From Sphingomonadales bacterium UBA7473 (GTDB lineage Bacteria; Pseudomonadota; Alphaproteobacteria; Sphingomonadales; Sphingomonadaceae): DNA of 7,786 nucleotides. Positions within the stretch are counted from its first letter, which is position 1. Every line of letters begins with the position of its first letter. A model generated the notes under the pieces. That model was given only the letters and a program-made list of their open reading frames with translations, searched no databases and was not told the DNA's origin. Below are positions 1 to 5,938 of the stretch, piece after piece. The stretch spans positions 1 to 7,786 of the forward strand of contig DLOX01000076.1 in the NCBI GenBank assembly GCA_002478575.1. The letters run 5' to 3'. The position numbers and the translations under genes are program-made.

Positions 1-217
1 TCTCCCGGTCAACGAAGCTCCAATAGCCAAATCCGCAGACTGGCCAAAGGCCCGCTGCCGCGATAAATTTGGTCCAGCTGGTATTGCGATCTCTTGGGGT
101 CCCACCGATGAAGGCGGTGGTGCGCGCATCGGCCCACATGGTCGCATAGGCCTCCCAATGAGAGAGGCTCAGTGGTTCAAGGATCAAGCGAGCAGTGTTG
201 AGGGTCGGGGCGTTCAT
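1..217 (-). CDS. GNAT-family N-acetyltransferase, RimJ/RimL-like (N-terminal part; runs off the window)
   Basis: Reading leftward from ATG at 217, the frame is open to the window edge and gives 72 residues beginning MNAPTLNTARLILEPL. A 'T-x-RLILEPL' opening strand followed by an 'HWEAYATMWADARTTAFIGG' type helix is the usual start of RimJ/RimL-type acetyltransferases (Acetyltransf_3 style), which move the acetyl group of acetyl-CoA to an amine, often a protein N-terminus or a small molecule. The stretch FGYWSF near residues 64-69 fits the next strands of the fold. The acetyl-CoA loop (Q/R-x-x-G-x-G/A) lies beyond the edge, so activity cannot be judged. The start follows the hydrolase stop by 12 bases and has a purine-rich AGGGGCGGGG just upstream, so the two genes are probably cotranscribed. 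The substrate is unknown. The family call is fairly safe; a finer name would be a guess. Confidence 0.8.
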   Translation of the reverse strand, partial: MNAPTLNTARLILEPLSLSHWEAYATMWADARTTAFIGGTPRDRNTSWTKFIAAAGLWPVCGFGYWSFVDRE

Positions 218-229
218 GCCCCGCCCCTA

Positions 230-1093
230 TCAGGCGGCCAGCGCCTCAGGCAAGCGAGCGGCTTCATATTCGCTGTCGACCATGCGGATCAGATGGCGAT
301 CATCATGGTTCCAAGGATGGAAGCCGGGCAGGAAGAAGCTGGCCCATGGCAAGAACAGCTTCCGCAACACGCCGGGCGTGCCGAGCAAGAACCACAGCAT
401 CCGGGCATGCGCCTTAATGCCTGTGATGCCATCTTGAGCCAAGAGCTCAATCATGCCGCTATAGCGCTTTGGCCAAAAGCGCGTGGTGACGATCAGCATC
501 ATGATCGCTTTAACCCGCCAGCGCTTGCCGCGCGTCCAATCCTTGGTCGCATGGAGCCAAGTGTCATAAGCGACGCCCTTATGCTCAATCTCTTCGATCG
601 CATGCCAGCGCCACAGATCGGCTTGTTCCTTGTCTGCCTTCGCCATGATGCGTGGGTCTTCAAGGATTTGCTGCGCCATGATCGCGGTATAATGTTCCAG
701 CGCCATCGTGACGGCGAGGTTCAACACTTCCGGGCGGCCCTTGGTGAGCGCCAGCGTCTCGATCACCTTCTTTTCAAGATTGCTGATGTCATAGCCCGCC
801 TCGACCATCTGCTTGTTGAACGCCACATGTTCGCGGGTGTGAAGCACCTCTTGGGTGATGAAGGACTTAATCTCTTTGGCGAGCTTTTCAGGGGCAGTGT
901 CACGATAAGCGCGCACGCTTTCGATGAAGAAAGCCTCGCCGCGTGGGAAGGTGACGGAAAGCGCGTTGTAGAAAGCCGTTGCAATCGGATCGCCACCAAG
1001 CCACCACCGGCCTTGAACAGTGCCGCGGCCAAAGCGACGGTCACGCGGCGTGATGGTCAGATCAGCGGGGGATTTGAAAGTGGCAGATGACAT
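230..1093 (-). CDS. Predicted metal-dependent hydrolase (PF10118 / COG3687 type)
   Basis: This is a 287-residue cytosolic protein with no signal peptide. It resembles the family named 'predicted metal-dependent hydrolase' (PF10118), whose members have no agreed substrate. Conserved acid/histidine motifs appear in order: E53 and E58 (GEAFFIES), Q81-E82-x2-H85-x2-E88-H89, E133-H134 (ALEHYTA), and E167-E168-x-E170-H171 in WHAIEEIEHKG. Repeated E/ExxH motifs on predicted helices look like a di-metal carboxylate site of the ferritin-like sort; that reading is my inference. The start ATG has AAGGAGA about 9 bases upstream, so it is well supported. The gene is divergent from a TetR regulator, shares a 45-base gap with it, and is followed at once by an acetyltransferase. 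This fits a small TetR-controlled operon. An rrf-like sense for the opposite-strand open frame over this gene is not supported. Family confidence is high and function confidence is low. Confidence 0.85.
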   Translation of the reverse strand: MSSATFKSPADLTITPRDRRFGRGTVQGRWWLGGDPIATAFYNALSVTFPRGEAFFIESVRAYRDTAPEKLAKEIKSFITQEVLHTREHVAFNKQMVEAGYDISNLEKKVIETLALTKGRPEVLNLAVTMALEHYTAIMAQQILEDPRIMAKADKEQADLWRWHAIEEIEHKGVAYDTWLHATKDWTRGKRWRVKAIMMLIVTTRFWPKRYSGMIELLAQDGITGIKAHARMLWFLLGTPGVLRKLFLPWASFFLPGFHPWNHDDRHLIRMVDSEYEAARLPEALAA

Positions 1094-1105
1094 GAGCGAA
1101 TCTCC

Positions 1106-1119
1106 TTACATAAGTGTAA
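1106..1119. promoter_or_regulatory. Putative TetR operator, TTACA-N4-TGTAA palindrome
   Basis: TTACA (1106-1110) and TGTAA (1115-1119) form a perfect inverted repeat around TAAG. A second, wider pair CCTTA (1104-1108) and TAAGG (1121-1125) surrounds it. The site lies in the gap between the divergent tetR and hydrolase genes and overlaps the predicted hydrolase -10. TetR regulators commonly bind such palindromes next to their own gene and repress both sides. That this TetR binds here is inferred from position and symmetry. Confidence 0.55.
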
Positions 1120-1145
1120 ATAAGGAATACTGACAGATATGTCAA
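1117..1145 (-). promoter_or_regulatory. Predicted sigma-70 promoter of the hydrolase-GNAT operon
   Basis: On the minus strand a perfect -35 TTGACA (1140-1145) is followed after exactly 17 bases by TATTTA (1117-1122), a weak -10 with 3 of 6 consensus bases. Transcription would start near 1110, giving a short leader with AAGGAGA before the ATG at 1093. The -35 lies over the start codon of the divergent tetR gene, and the -10 overlaps the right arm of the TTACA-N4-TGTAA palindrome, so a bound repressor would block it. Confidence 0.5.
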
Positions 1146-1732
1146 TAACTAGAAGACGTTTGTCCCATGAAGAAAGCCGTTCTGCCGCTTTGGAGGCTGC
1201 GCGTGCTTTGCTGGTGGAGGCTGGGCCCGCTGCCGTGACCCTGAAAGCCGTCTCTGCACGGATGGGGCGGACGCATGCCAATTTGCTCCATCATTTCGGG
1301 TCGGCCGCTGATCTTCAAATGGCGCTTGCCGGGCATATTGCGGCGCAAGTCTGCGATTCCATTGCAGAGATCGTCATGAAGAATCGCGACGGGGAACCAA
1401 ACCTTCAGCTCGTGGTTGATATGGTGTTTGATGCCTTCGACACTGCGGGCGCGGGATCGCTTGCGACATGGATGATCCTCTCTGGCAATGACAGCGCTTT
1501 GGATCCCGTCATCGATGCGATCCACGAGCTGATTGATGAGATTGGCGAAGGGCATGAAGATAAGTCCATGCATGAAGACACGCTGATGCTGGTACTCATG
1601 GCAATGGGCGATGCGTTGCTGGGCGCTCCTATGGCGAAAGCGCTTGGCCTTCCCCGCGATACGGCGCGCCAAATCGCGACGAAACAGCTGCTTGCATCAC
1701 CAAGACTGGCGGCAAGGCTCGGTTTCGCTTAA
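1139..1732 (+). CDS. TetR/AcrR-family transcriptional regulator
   Basis: A 197-residue protein of the size usual for TetR regulators, which are dimeric repressors released by a small ligand. The N-terminal DNA-binding domain spans about residues 10-60. A first helix EESRSAALEAARALLVEAG is followed by the HTH, VTLKAVSARMGRTHANLLHHFGSAADL (about 33-59), where the usual 'xxxLYxHFxSKxxL' pattern appears as 'NLLHHFGSAADL'. The rest, all helical and poorly conserved, would be the ligand-binding and dimer domain. The ATG at 1139 has AAGGAA 11 bases upstream, a slightly long spacing. The gene is divergent from the metal-dependent hydrolase, with a palindrome between them, so local autoregulation and control of the hydrolase are likely. 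obgE starts only 9 bases after its stop, so reading on into obgE is possible. The ligand is unknown. Confidence 0.88.
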   Translation: MSITRRRLSHEESRSAALEAARALLVEAGPAAVTLKAVSARMGRTHANLLHHFGSAADLQMALAGHIAAQVCDSIAEIVMKNRDGEPNLQLVVDMVFDAFDTAGAGSLATWMILSGNDSALDPVIDAIHELIDEIGEGHEDKSMHEDTLMLVLMAMGDALLGAPMAKALGLPRDTARQIATKQLLASPRLAARLGFA

Positions 1733-1741
1733 AGGGCGCCG

Positions 1742-2782
1742 ATGCATTTTCTTGATCAAGCTAAAATTTATACCTCGTCCGGAGCGGGCGGCGTCGGCGC
1801 TGTGTCGTTCCGGCGGGAGAAGTTCGTTGAATATGGCGGCCCCGATGGCGGCAATGGCGGCAAAGGCGGCGATATCATCTTTGAGGCCGTCGCTGGCCTA
1901 AACACCCTCATCGACTTTCGCTATACGCAACATTTCCGGGCCCCTCGCGGTAAGGGCGGTGCTGGCCGCAATCAAACTGGCGCTGGCGGCGATGATCTGG
2001 TGATCAAAGTCCCAGTCGGCACGCAAGTGCTTGCCGAAGATCGGGAAACTGTACTTCTCGACTTTACCGAAGTCGGCCAGCGCAAAATCTTCCTGCGCGG
2101 GGGCGATGGCGGGCGCGGCAATGCCAGCTACAAAACCTCAACCAATCGTGCCCCTCGCCAACATGGCACAGGCTGGCCAGGCGAAGAGGCCGCCGTTTGG
2201 CTGCGGCTGAAGCTGTTGGCAGACGCTGGGCTAGTTGGCCTGCCCAATGCCGGCAAGTCGACCTTCATCAACGCCGTGACCAATGCCAAGGCGAAGGTTG
2301 GGGCCTATGCCTTCACCACCACCAAGCCGCAGCTCGGCGTTGTCCTCCATCACAATCGCGAGTTTGTCGTCGCTGACATTCCCGGCCTGATCGAAGGCGC
2401 GGCGGAAGGCGCAGGCATTGGCGATCGCTTCTTGGGCCATATTGAGCGCTGCCGCGTGCTGCTCCACTTGGTCGATGCAACGCTGGATGATCCGGTGAAG
2501 GCCTATCGCATCGTGCGAAAAGAACTGACCGCCTATGGCGCAGGGCTGGAGCATAAGACAGAAGTCATTGGCCTCAACAAGGTCGACGCGCTTGACCCCA
2601 AGGAAGCGAAGAAACTCGCGACCAAGTTGAAGCGCGCGTCCAAGGCAGAAGTGCTGATGATGTCTGGCGCGAGCGGTGAAGGCTTGGAAGCCGTCCTTGA
2701 TCGCTTGGCCGATGCAGTTGATGCCAAAGCCGCCACGACCCAGGCCGCGCCCATCGATGAAAAGCCATGGTCACCGCTTTGA
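1742..2782 (+). CDS. obgE: Obg-family GTPase ObgE/CgtA (ribosome assembly)
   Basis: A 346-residue essential-type GTPase that acts in late assembly of the 50S subunit and in stress and growth control. The glycine-rich Obg fold (residues 1 to about 158) starts MHFLDQAKIY and contains SFRREKFVEYGGPDGGNGGKGGD. The G domain follows: G1 P-loop GLPNAGKST (166-174), switch I FTTTKP (191-196), G3 DIPGLIEG (212-219), G4 NKVD (279-282) and G5 SGA (308-310). After the G domain there are only about 30 residues, so the C-terminal OCT domain of some Obg proteins is absent, as is common in Gram-negatives. AAAGGG sits 5 bases before the ATG. Its 3' end overlaps proB by 16 bases. It is not preceded here by rplU-rpmA, the frequent neighbours of obg; a TetR gene lies 9 bases upstream instead. 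Confidence 0.98.
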   Translation: MHFLDQAKIYTSSGAGGVGAVSFRREKFVEYGGPDGGNGGKGGDIIFEAVAGLNTLIDFRYTQHFRAPRGKGGAGRNQTGAGGDDLVIKVPVGTQVLAEDRETVLLDFTEVGQRKIFLRGGDGGRGNASYKTSTNRAPRQHGTGWPGEEAAVWLRLKLLADAGLVGLPNAGKSTFINAVTNAKAKVGAYAFTTTKPQLGVVLHHNREFVVADIPGLIEGAAEGAGIGDRFLGHIERCRVLLHLVDATLDDPVKAYRIVRKELTAYGAGLEHKTEVIGLNKVDALDPKEAKKLATKLKRASKAEVLMMSGASGEGLEAVLDRLADAVDAKAATTQAAPIDEKPWSPL

Positions 2783-3873
2783 GCCGAACCATCGTCAAGG
2801 TTGGATCGTCGCTGTTGGTCACTCCAGCGGGCGATGTGCGGCGCGAATGGCTGTCGAGCCTTGTTGCGGATATTTCCAAGCGCCACGCCAGCGGAGAGCA
2901 GATTGCCATTGTTTCGTCCGGAGCGATTGCACTTGGCGCACGGCGATTGGGCCTTCCCAAAGGCGGGCGAGCAAGCCTCGACGATGCCCAAGCTGCCGCT
3001 GCGACGGGGCAAATCGCCCTCTCCCAATGCTGGGCGGAGCTGCTGGAAAGCCATGGGATCAAGGCGGCGCAAATCCTTGTCACACTGGATGATCTCGAGG
3101 ACCGGCGGCGCTATCTGAATGCTTCGGCGACGCTGGAGCGTTTGCTCGGCCTTGGCGTGATCCCCATCATCAATGAGAATGACAGCGTCGCCACCACAGA
3201 GATCCGCTTTGGCGACAATGATCGCTTGGCGGCGCGGATCGCGCAGGCCTCTGGCGCTCAGTCGGTGGTCCTCTTGTCCGATGTCGATGGCCTCTACACG
3301 GCTGACCCTACCCAAGACCCTAGCGCTAAGCGCATCGAAACGGTCAAGCGCATCGATGCCCGCATCCTTGCCATGGCGGGCGGCGGAACATCATCGGGCA
3401 TGGGATCAGGCGGCATGGCCTCCAAACTGCAAGCCGCGCGGATCGCCAATGCGGCGGGGGCAGACCTTGTGATCGTCTCTGGCCAACATGATCATCCGTT
3501 GGAGCGATTGGCGGCGGGCGGATGCGGCACGCGCTTCATCGCCGTCTCCACGTCCAAAGCCCGCAAGGCCTGGCTCGCCGGGCGCTTGACGGTGCGGGGC
3601 GAAGTCCATGTCGATGCCGGAGCCATTAAAGCGCTTCGTGGCGGCGCGAGCTTGCTGCCGGCTGGAGCCAAGCGCGTCGAAGGCCGCTTTGATCGGGGCG
3701 ATGTCGTGAACATCCTTGGCCCGGATGGAGAGGCGTTTGCCCGGGGCCTGATCGAATATGATCTGGCCGAAGCGCAAGCCATTTGCGGCAAGCGCAGCGA
3801 CGCCTTGGAAGCGATCCTTGGATATGCGCCTCGCCCTGCCCTGATCCACCGCGACCATATGGTCTTGCTGTGA
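2767..3873 (+). CDS. proB: Glutamate 5-kinase
   Basis: A 368-residue cytosolic enzyme that phosphorylates L-glutamate with ATP to glutamyl 5-phosphate, the first and feedback-inhibited step of proline synthesis. The amino-acid kinase domain covers about residues 7-255: K11-VGSS, S50-SGAIALG, NEND (136-139), FGDND (148-152), SDVDGLYTADP (171-181) and GMGSGGMASKL (211-221). A C-terminal PUA domain follows (about 278-360, starting near GEVHVDAGA and including the GDVVNILGPDG strand). Length is that of the two-domain form (E. coli ProB is 367 residues). The ATG lies inside the last codons of obgE, a 16-base overlap that suggests translational coupling. proA is not adjacent. The obgE-proB order occurs in many alphaproteobacteria. 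No frameshift or missing catalytic motif is seen. Confidence 0.98.
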   Translation: MVTALSRTIVKVGSSLLVTPAGDVRREWLSSLVADISKRHASGEQIAIVSSGAIALGARRLGLPKGGRASLDDAQAAAATGQIALSQCWAELLESHGIKAAQILVTLDDLEDRRRYLNASATLERLLGLGVIPIINENDSVATTEIRFGDNDRLAARIAQASGAQSVVLLSDVDGLYTADPTQDPSAKRIETVKRIDARILAMAGGGTSSGMGSGGMASKLQAARIANAAGADLVIVSGQHDHPLERLAAGGCGTRFIAVSTSKARKAWLAGRLTVRGEVHVDAGAIKALRGGASLLPAGAKRVEGRFDRGDVVNILGPDGEAFARGLIEYDLAEAQAICGKRSDALEAILGYAPRPALIHRDHMVLL

Positions 3874-4784
3874 CTTTGGGCGTGCTTGCCATCACTGGCG
3901 GCACTGGCTTTGTCGGGTCGACGGTGATCCGGCTGGCCGTGGAGGCAGGATGGCAAGTGAAGGCGCTGGCCCGCAAGGCCCAGGCGGACCACGCAGGCGT
4001 CACTTGGATTGCAGGATCGCTTGATCAGCCCGCGTCGCTTGCGAGCCTTATGGAGGGCGCCGATGCCGTGCTCCATATCGCGGGCGTCACCAATGCCACC
4101 AACAAAGCCGCCTTCATCGCGGGCAATATGGAGGGAACTGCCGCGACCATCGCTGCCGCCACCTTGGCTGGCGTCCGCCGCTTCATCCATGTCTCGTCGC
4201 TGTCCGCGCGGGAGCCGCAACTCTCAGACTATGGCTGGTCCAAGGCGGAAGCCGAGAAGCTGGTCCGCGCGAGCTGCCTCGATTGGACGATGGTTCGCCC
4301 GCCCGCCATCTATGGCCCCGGCGATATTGACCATTTGGACCTGTTCAAAGCGGCGAAGCTCGGCATCATCCCCTTGCCCCCCAAAGGCCGGATTTCAGAG
4401 ATTGAAGTCAGCGATTTGGCCCGGCTGTTGCTGGCCCTCGCCACTGATCAGACCAGCATCCACGCCACCTACGAAGCCGATGATGGCCGCGCAGGCGGCT
4501 GGACCCATGAAGAGTTCGCCCGCGCCATTGGCACCGCTATGGGCCGGAGCGTCTGGCCGCTCCATCTGCCCGCCGCGATTGTGAAACTGGGTGCCAAGGG
4601 AGACCGGCTGTTGCGGGGAGCCAAGGCCAAGCTGACGCCAGACCGGGCGGCTTACTTCTGTCATCCCGATTGGGTGATTGATCCGGCAAACCGCCCGCCG
4701 GAGGGGCTGTGGGCGCCGCAAGTGACTACTCCGGAAGGGTTGAAGGCGACGGCTGAGGCTTATCGGAAGGCGGGTTGGCTTTAG
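3870..4784 (+). CDS. NAD(P)-dependent epimerase/dehydratase-type protein (extended SDR)
   Basis: A 304-residue Rossmann-fold protein of the NAD-dependent epimerase / extended short-chain dehydrogenase group. With the start at 3870 the nucleotide loop TGGTGFVGS is at residues 9-17, a conserved HIAGVTN follows near 69, the catalytic Ser region HVSSLS is near 107-112, and the YxxxK pair is Y121/K125 (DYGWSK). Then VRPPAIYGPGD, a typical 'RPxxVYGPxD' element, lies near 142-152. The open frame extends upstream into proB, but GTG at 3870 makes a 4-base GTGA overlap with the proB stop and places the first strand at the N-terminus; in-frame TTG 3876 or GTG 3882 cannot be excluded. No clear Shine-Dalgarno is present, so coupling to proB is likely. 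The substrate is unknown. Relatives near proline or respiratory genes are sometimes called NDUFA9-like, which I cannot confirm here. Confidence 0.88.
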   Translation: MTLGVLAITGGTGFVGSTVIRLAVEAGWQVKALARKAQADHAGVTWIAGSLDQPASLASLMEGADAVLHIAGVTNATNKAAFIAGNMEGTAATIAAATLAGVRRFIHVSSLSAREPQLSDYGWSKAEAEKLVRASCLDWTMVRPPAIYGPGDIDHLDLFKAAKLGIIPLPPKGRISEIEVSDLARLLLALATDQTSIHATYEADDGRAGGWTHEEFARAIGTAMGRSVWPLHLPAAIVKLGAKGDRLLRGAKAKLTPDRAAYFCHPDWVIDPANRPPEGLWAPQVTTPEGLKATAEAYRKAGWL

Positions 4785-4808
4785 ACAGCGCTTGCCAATT
4801 CAGCACCG

Positions 4809-4924
4809 CCGTCGTCCCGGACCCCGATCCGGGACCCATGCCTCAACATTTGTCCGAGGTTCGATGCATCCAGCTTGTTTCCAACATTGAGGCATGGATT
4901 CCGGGTCAAGCCCGGAATGACGGG
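4809..4924. repeat. Paired palindrome of REP/BIME type between convergent genes
   Basis: Two palindromic units face each other. The left one has GTCCCGGA (4814-4821) and TCCGGGAC (4828-4835), a perfect 8-bp stem. The right one has ATTCCGGG (4898-4905) and CCCGGAAT (4911-4918), another perfect 8-bp stem. Outside the stems, CCATGCCTCAA (4836-4846) pairs perfectly with TTGAGGCATGG (4887-4897), so the whole can fold into one large cruciform around a loop of about 40 bases. Similar 'CGTCATTCCGGG...' units are scattered through many sphingomonad genomes; this is from memory of the type, not a search. The element separates the rightward obgE run from the leftward HTH gene and may end transcription from both sides. 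Confidence 0.8.
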
Positions 4925-5010
4925 TGGGAATAAGACTGTGAGCGAAGCGCCTGAGACCCAGCTGACTTTTGACAGTTTTGACACAAGTTCACCCATTTTA
5001 TCCCCTCTTT

Positions 5011-5628
5011 TCAATGAGATCGCTTATCCTCTAATTGAGGCGTTGGGGGGACATCGCTCAAAGCGGCGCGGCGGAGCAGAAGGCTGCTGTCTTTCAGGCT
5101 GCGCTTTTCCATGGAGTCGCTCCAATCGGCGCGGCATTCCATGAAGTTGCTCGTATTGCTGGCTTGTCCACTGCTGGCATCCGCGCTCATCGCGTCAAGA
5201 AACGTCGAAAATTCATTGGCGACGACCTTGGCAGGCGCGGACCCCAGCGCGGATTTGCTGCCCAGCCGCTCAATCGTTTTCAAGACCATCTGTGGATCGC
5301 GCCTGCGCTTTTCCTGCACCAGTTTGCCATTGCGATAGGTTCGTTCAACTGAACCTTCAAAAGCCAATTCGAAACTATCATCAATCAACCGCTGCCGCGC
5401 GAGCAGCAAGGCCGCATCCCAGGCCAGATCAAAGGCCCGCCCTGCCCCGCTCTGGCGAAAGGCATAAGCGGACTGCCGCGTCATCCCAACCGCCCCCGCC
5501 GCGCGCTCCACCAGCCCGCATTGTGCCAGAGCCTCAAGAAAGCCCCGCTGTCGCTCCACCGTCCAGCCATTGCCTTGGCGTGAGGGGGAGAGGGTGATGG
5601 GCTGCGTGGGGAGCGAGTCGTTTGCCAT
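5011..5628 (-). CDS. Small HTH protein, terminase-small-subunit-like (function unknown)
   Basis: A 205-residue protein with an N-terminal homeodomain-like HTH at about residues 24-70: WTVERQRGFLEALAQCGLVERAAGAVGMTRQSAYAFRQS followed by an AFDLAWDAAL helix. This pattern is like phage terminase small subunits and similar DNA-recognising proteins, and stand-alone copies seem common in sphingomonads. A basic stretch QEKRRRD (105-111) precedes a helix MVLKTIERLGSK; the last 60 or so residues are polar, low in pattern and probably disordered. I chose ATG 5628 over the in-frame GTG at 5697. The longer frame would have to use sequence that carries the promoter, and its extra 23 residues (MSQKSIYRKTPLDKKI...) do not look like the family. 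No terminase large subunit or other phage gene lies nearby, so a phage role is not supported. It may be a regulator; the target is unknown. Confidence 0.72.
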   Translation of the reverse strand: MANDSLPTQPITLSPSRQGNGWTVERQRGFLEALAQCGLVERAAGAVGMTRQSAYAFRQSGAGRAFDLAWDAALLLARQRLIDDSFELAFEGSVERTYRNGKLVQEKRRRDPQMVLKTIERLGSKSALGSAPAKVVANEFSTFLDAMSADASSGQASNTSNFMECRADWSDSMEKRSLKDSSLLLRRAALSDVPPTPQLEDKRSH

Positions 5629-5634
5629 GTGGAA

Positions 5635-5663
5635 ATAAGAACATAAAGTGATCTTTTTGTCAA
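5635..5663 (-). promoter_or_regulatory. Predicted sigma-70 promoter of the HTH gene, likely leaderless
   Basis: On the minus strand a perfect -35 TTGACA (5658-5663) is followed after 17 bases by TCTTAT (5635-5640), which matches 4 of 6 bases of the -10 consensus. Six bases (TTCCAC) then separate the -10 from the ATG at 5628, so transcription should begin at or next to the A of the start codon. No Shine-Dalgarno is seen before this ATG, which agrees with a leaderless mRNA. Confidence 0.55.
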
Positions 5664-5708
5664 GAGGGGTTTTCCTATAAATGCTTTTTTGCGACACTTG
5701 AGCCGCAC

Positions 5709-5793
5709 CGTCACCCCGTGCTTAACACGGGGCTAGGCTAACCTTTGACAAGAGCCCTAGAAAGCCAAACCCCGTGTAAAGCACGGGGCGACG
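5709..5793. repeat. Second paired-palindrome element (CCCCGTG-N5-CACGGGG units)
   Basis: Two 31-base units in opposite orientation (5709-5739 and 5763-5793) match each other at 27 of 31 positions when one is reversed. Each is itself a hairpin: CCCCGTG (5714-5720) with CACGGGG (5726-5732), and CCCCGTG (5770-5776) with CACGGGG (5782-5788). The 23 bases between them carry no recognisable gene. The unit starts CGTCACCCC, close in style to the CGTC-CCGG units at 4809-4924, so it looks like another member or subfamily of a dispersed REP-like repeat. Its stems are GC-rich and it lies upstream of both flanking genes, so it is not placed as their terminator. Confidence 0.8.
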
Positions 5794-5938
5794 CAGGTGG
5801 GTGATGTCTGGTTGCGACAAGTTTTCGGTCGTTCGGGCAGACGGAGAGACGGCTCAGAACCAGACGTTCATTCATGTCTACCACGCGGCACTTAGCTCCC
5901 ATATTGCCCCTGCTTTCTCGACTGTTATATGTCACTTT
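5794..5938. other. Gene-poor spacer upstream of the broken GNAT gene
   Basis: From the HTH gene to the GNAT start there are 310 bases without a credible gene, taken up by the HTH promoter, the palindrome pair and this spacer. The spacer has open frames on both strands but none resembles a protein I know. It contains GTCTGGTT (5806-5813) and AACCAGAC (5858-5865), an 8-bp inverted repeat with a 44-base loop and no T-run. A weak promoter-like pair, TTGCCC (5904-5909) and TATATG (5926-5931), lies before the GNAT ATG. No tRNA or riboswitch pattern is evident. Confidence 0.4.

Noticed and set aside
158..1090. 310-codon open frame on the + strand
   Set aside because: It lies antisense to the metal-dependent hydrolase, crosses into the GNAT gene and its translation has no family-like pattern; a shadow of the leftward genes.
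1142..1672. 176-codon open frame on the - strand opposite tetR
   Set aside because: It is antisense to a clear TetR regulator and has no recognisable domain.
2533..3315. 260-codon open frame on the - strand opposite obgE-proB
   Set aside because: It is antisense to two confidently identified genes; long shadows are expected at this GC content.
3783..3869. N-terminal extension of the SDR gene up to 3783
   Set aside because: It would overlap proB by about 90 bases and place 29 unrelated residues before the Rossmann loop; the GTGA overlap at 3870 is a better start.
4781..5014. 77-codon open frame on the - strand with a VIPGLTRNPCLN stretch
   Set aside because: This peptide is a translation of the palindromic repeat, a well-known type of false gene.
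5629..5697. 23-residue extension of the HTH protein to GTG 5697
   Set aside because: These bases contain the TTGACA/TCTTAT promoter and the added residues do not resemble the family.
5709..5793. Palindrome pair as a CRISPR fragment
   Set aside because: Two units in opposite, not direct, orientation with a 23-base gap and no further repeats.
5801..5938. 46-residue extension of the GNAT frame upstream of ATG 5939
   Set aside because: The GNAT fold starts at MTNIRFAVR; the extension has no family similarity and would start at a GTG without a ribosome-binding site.
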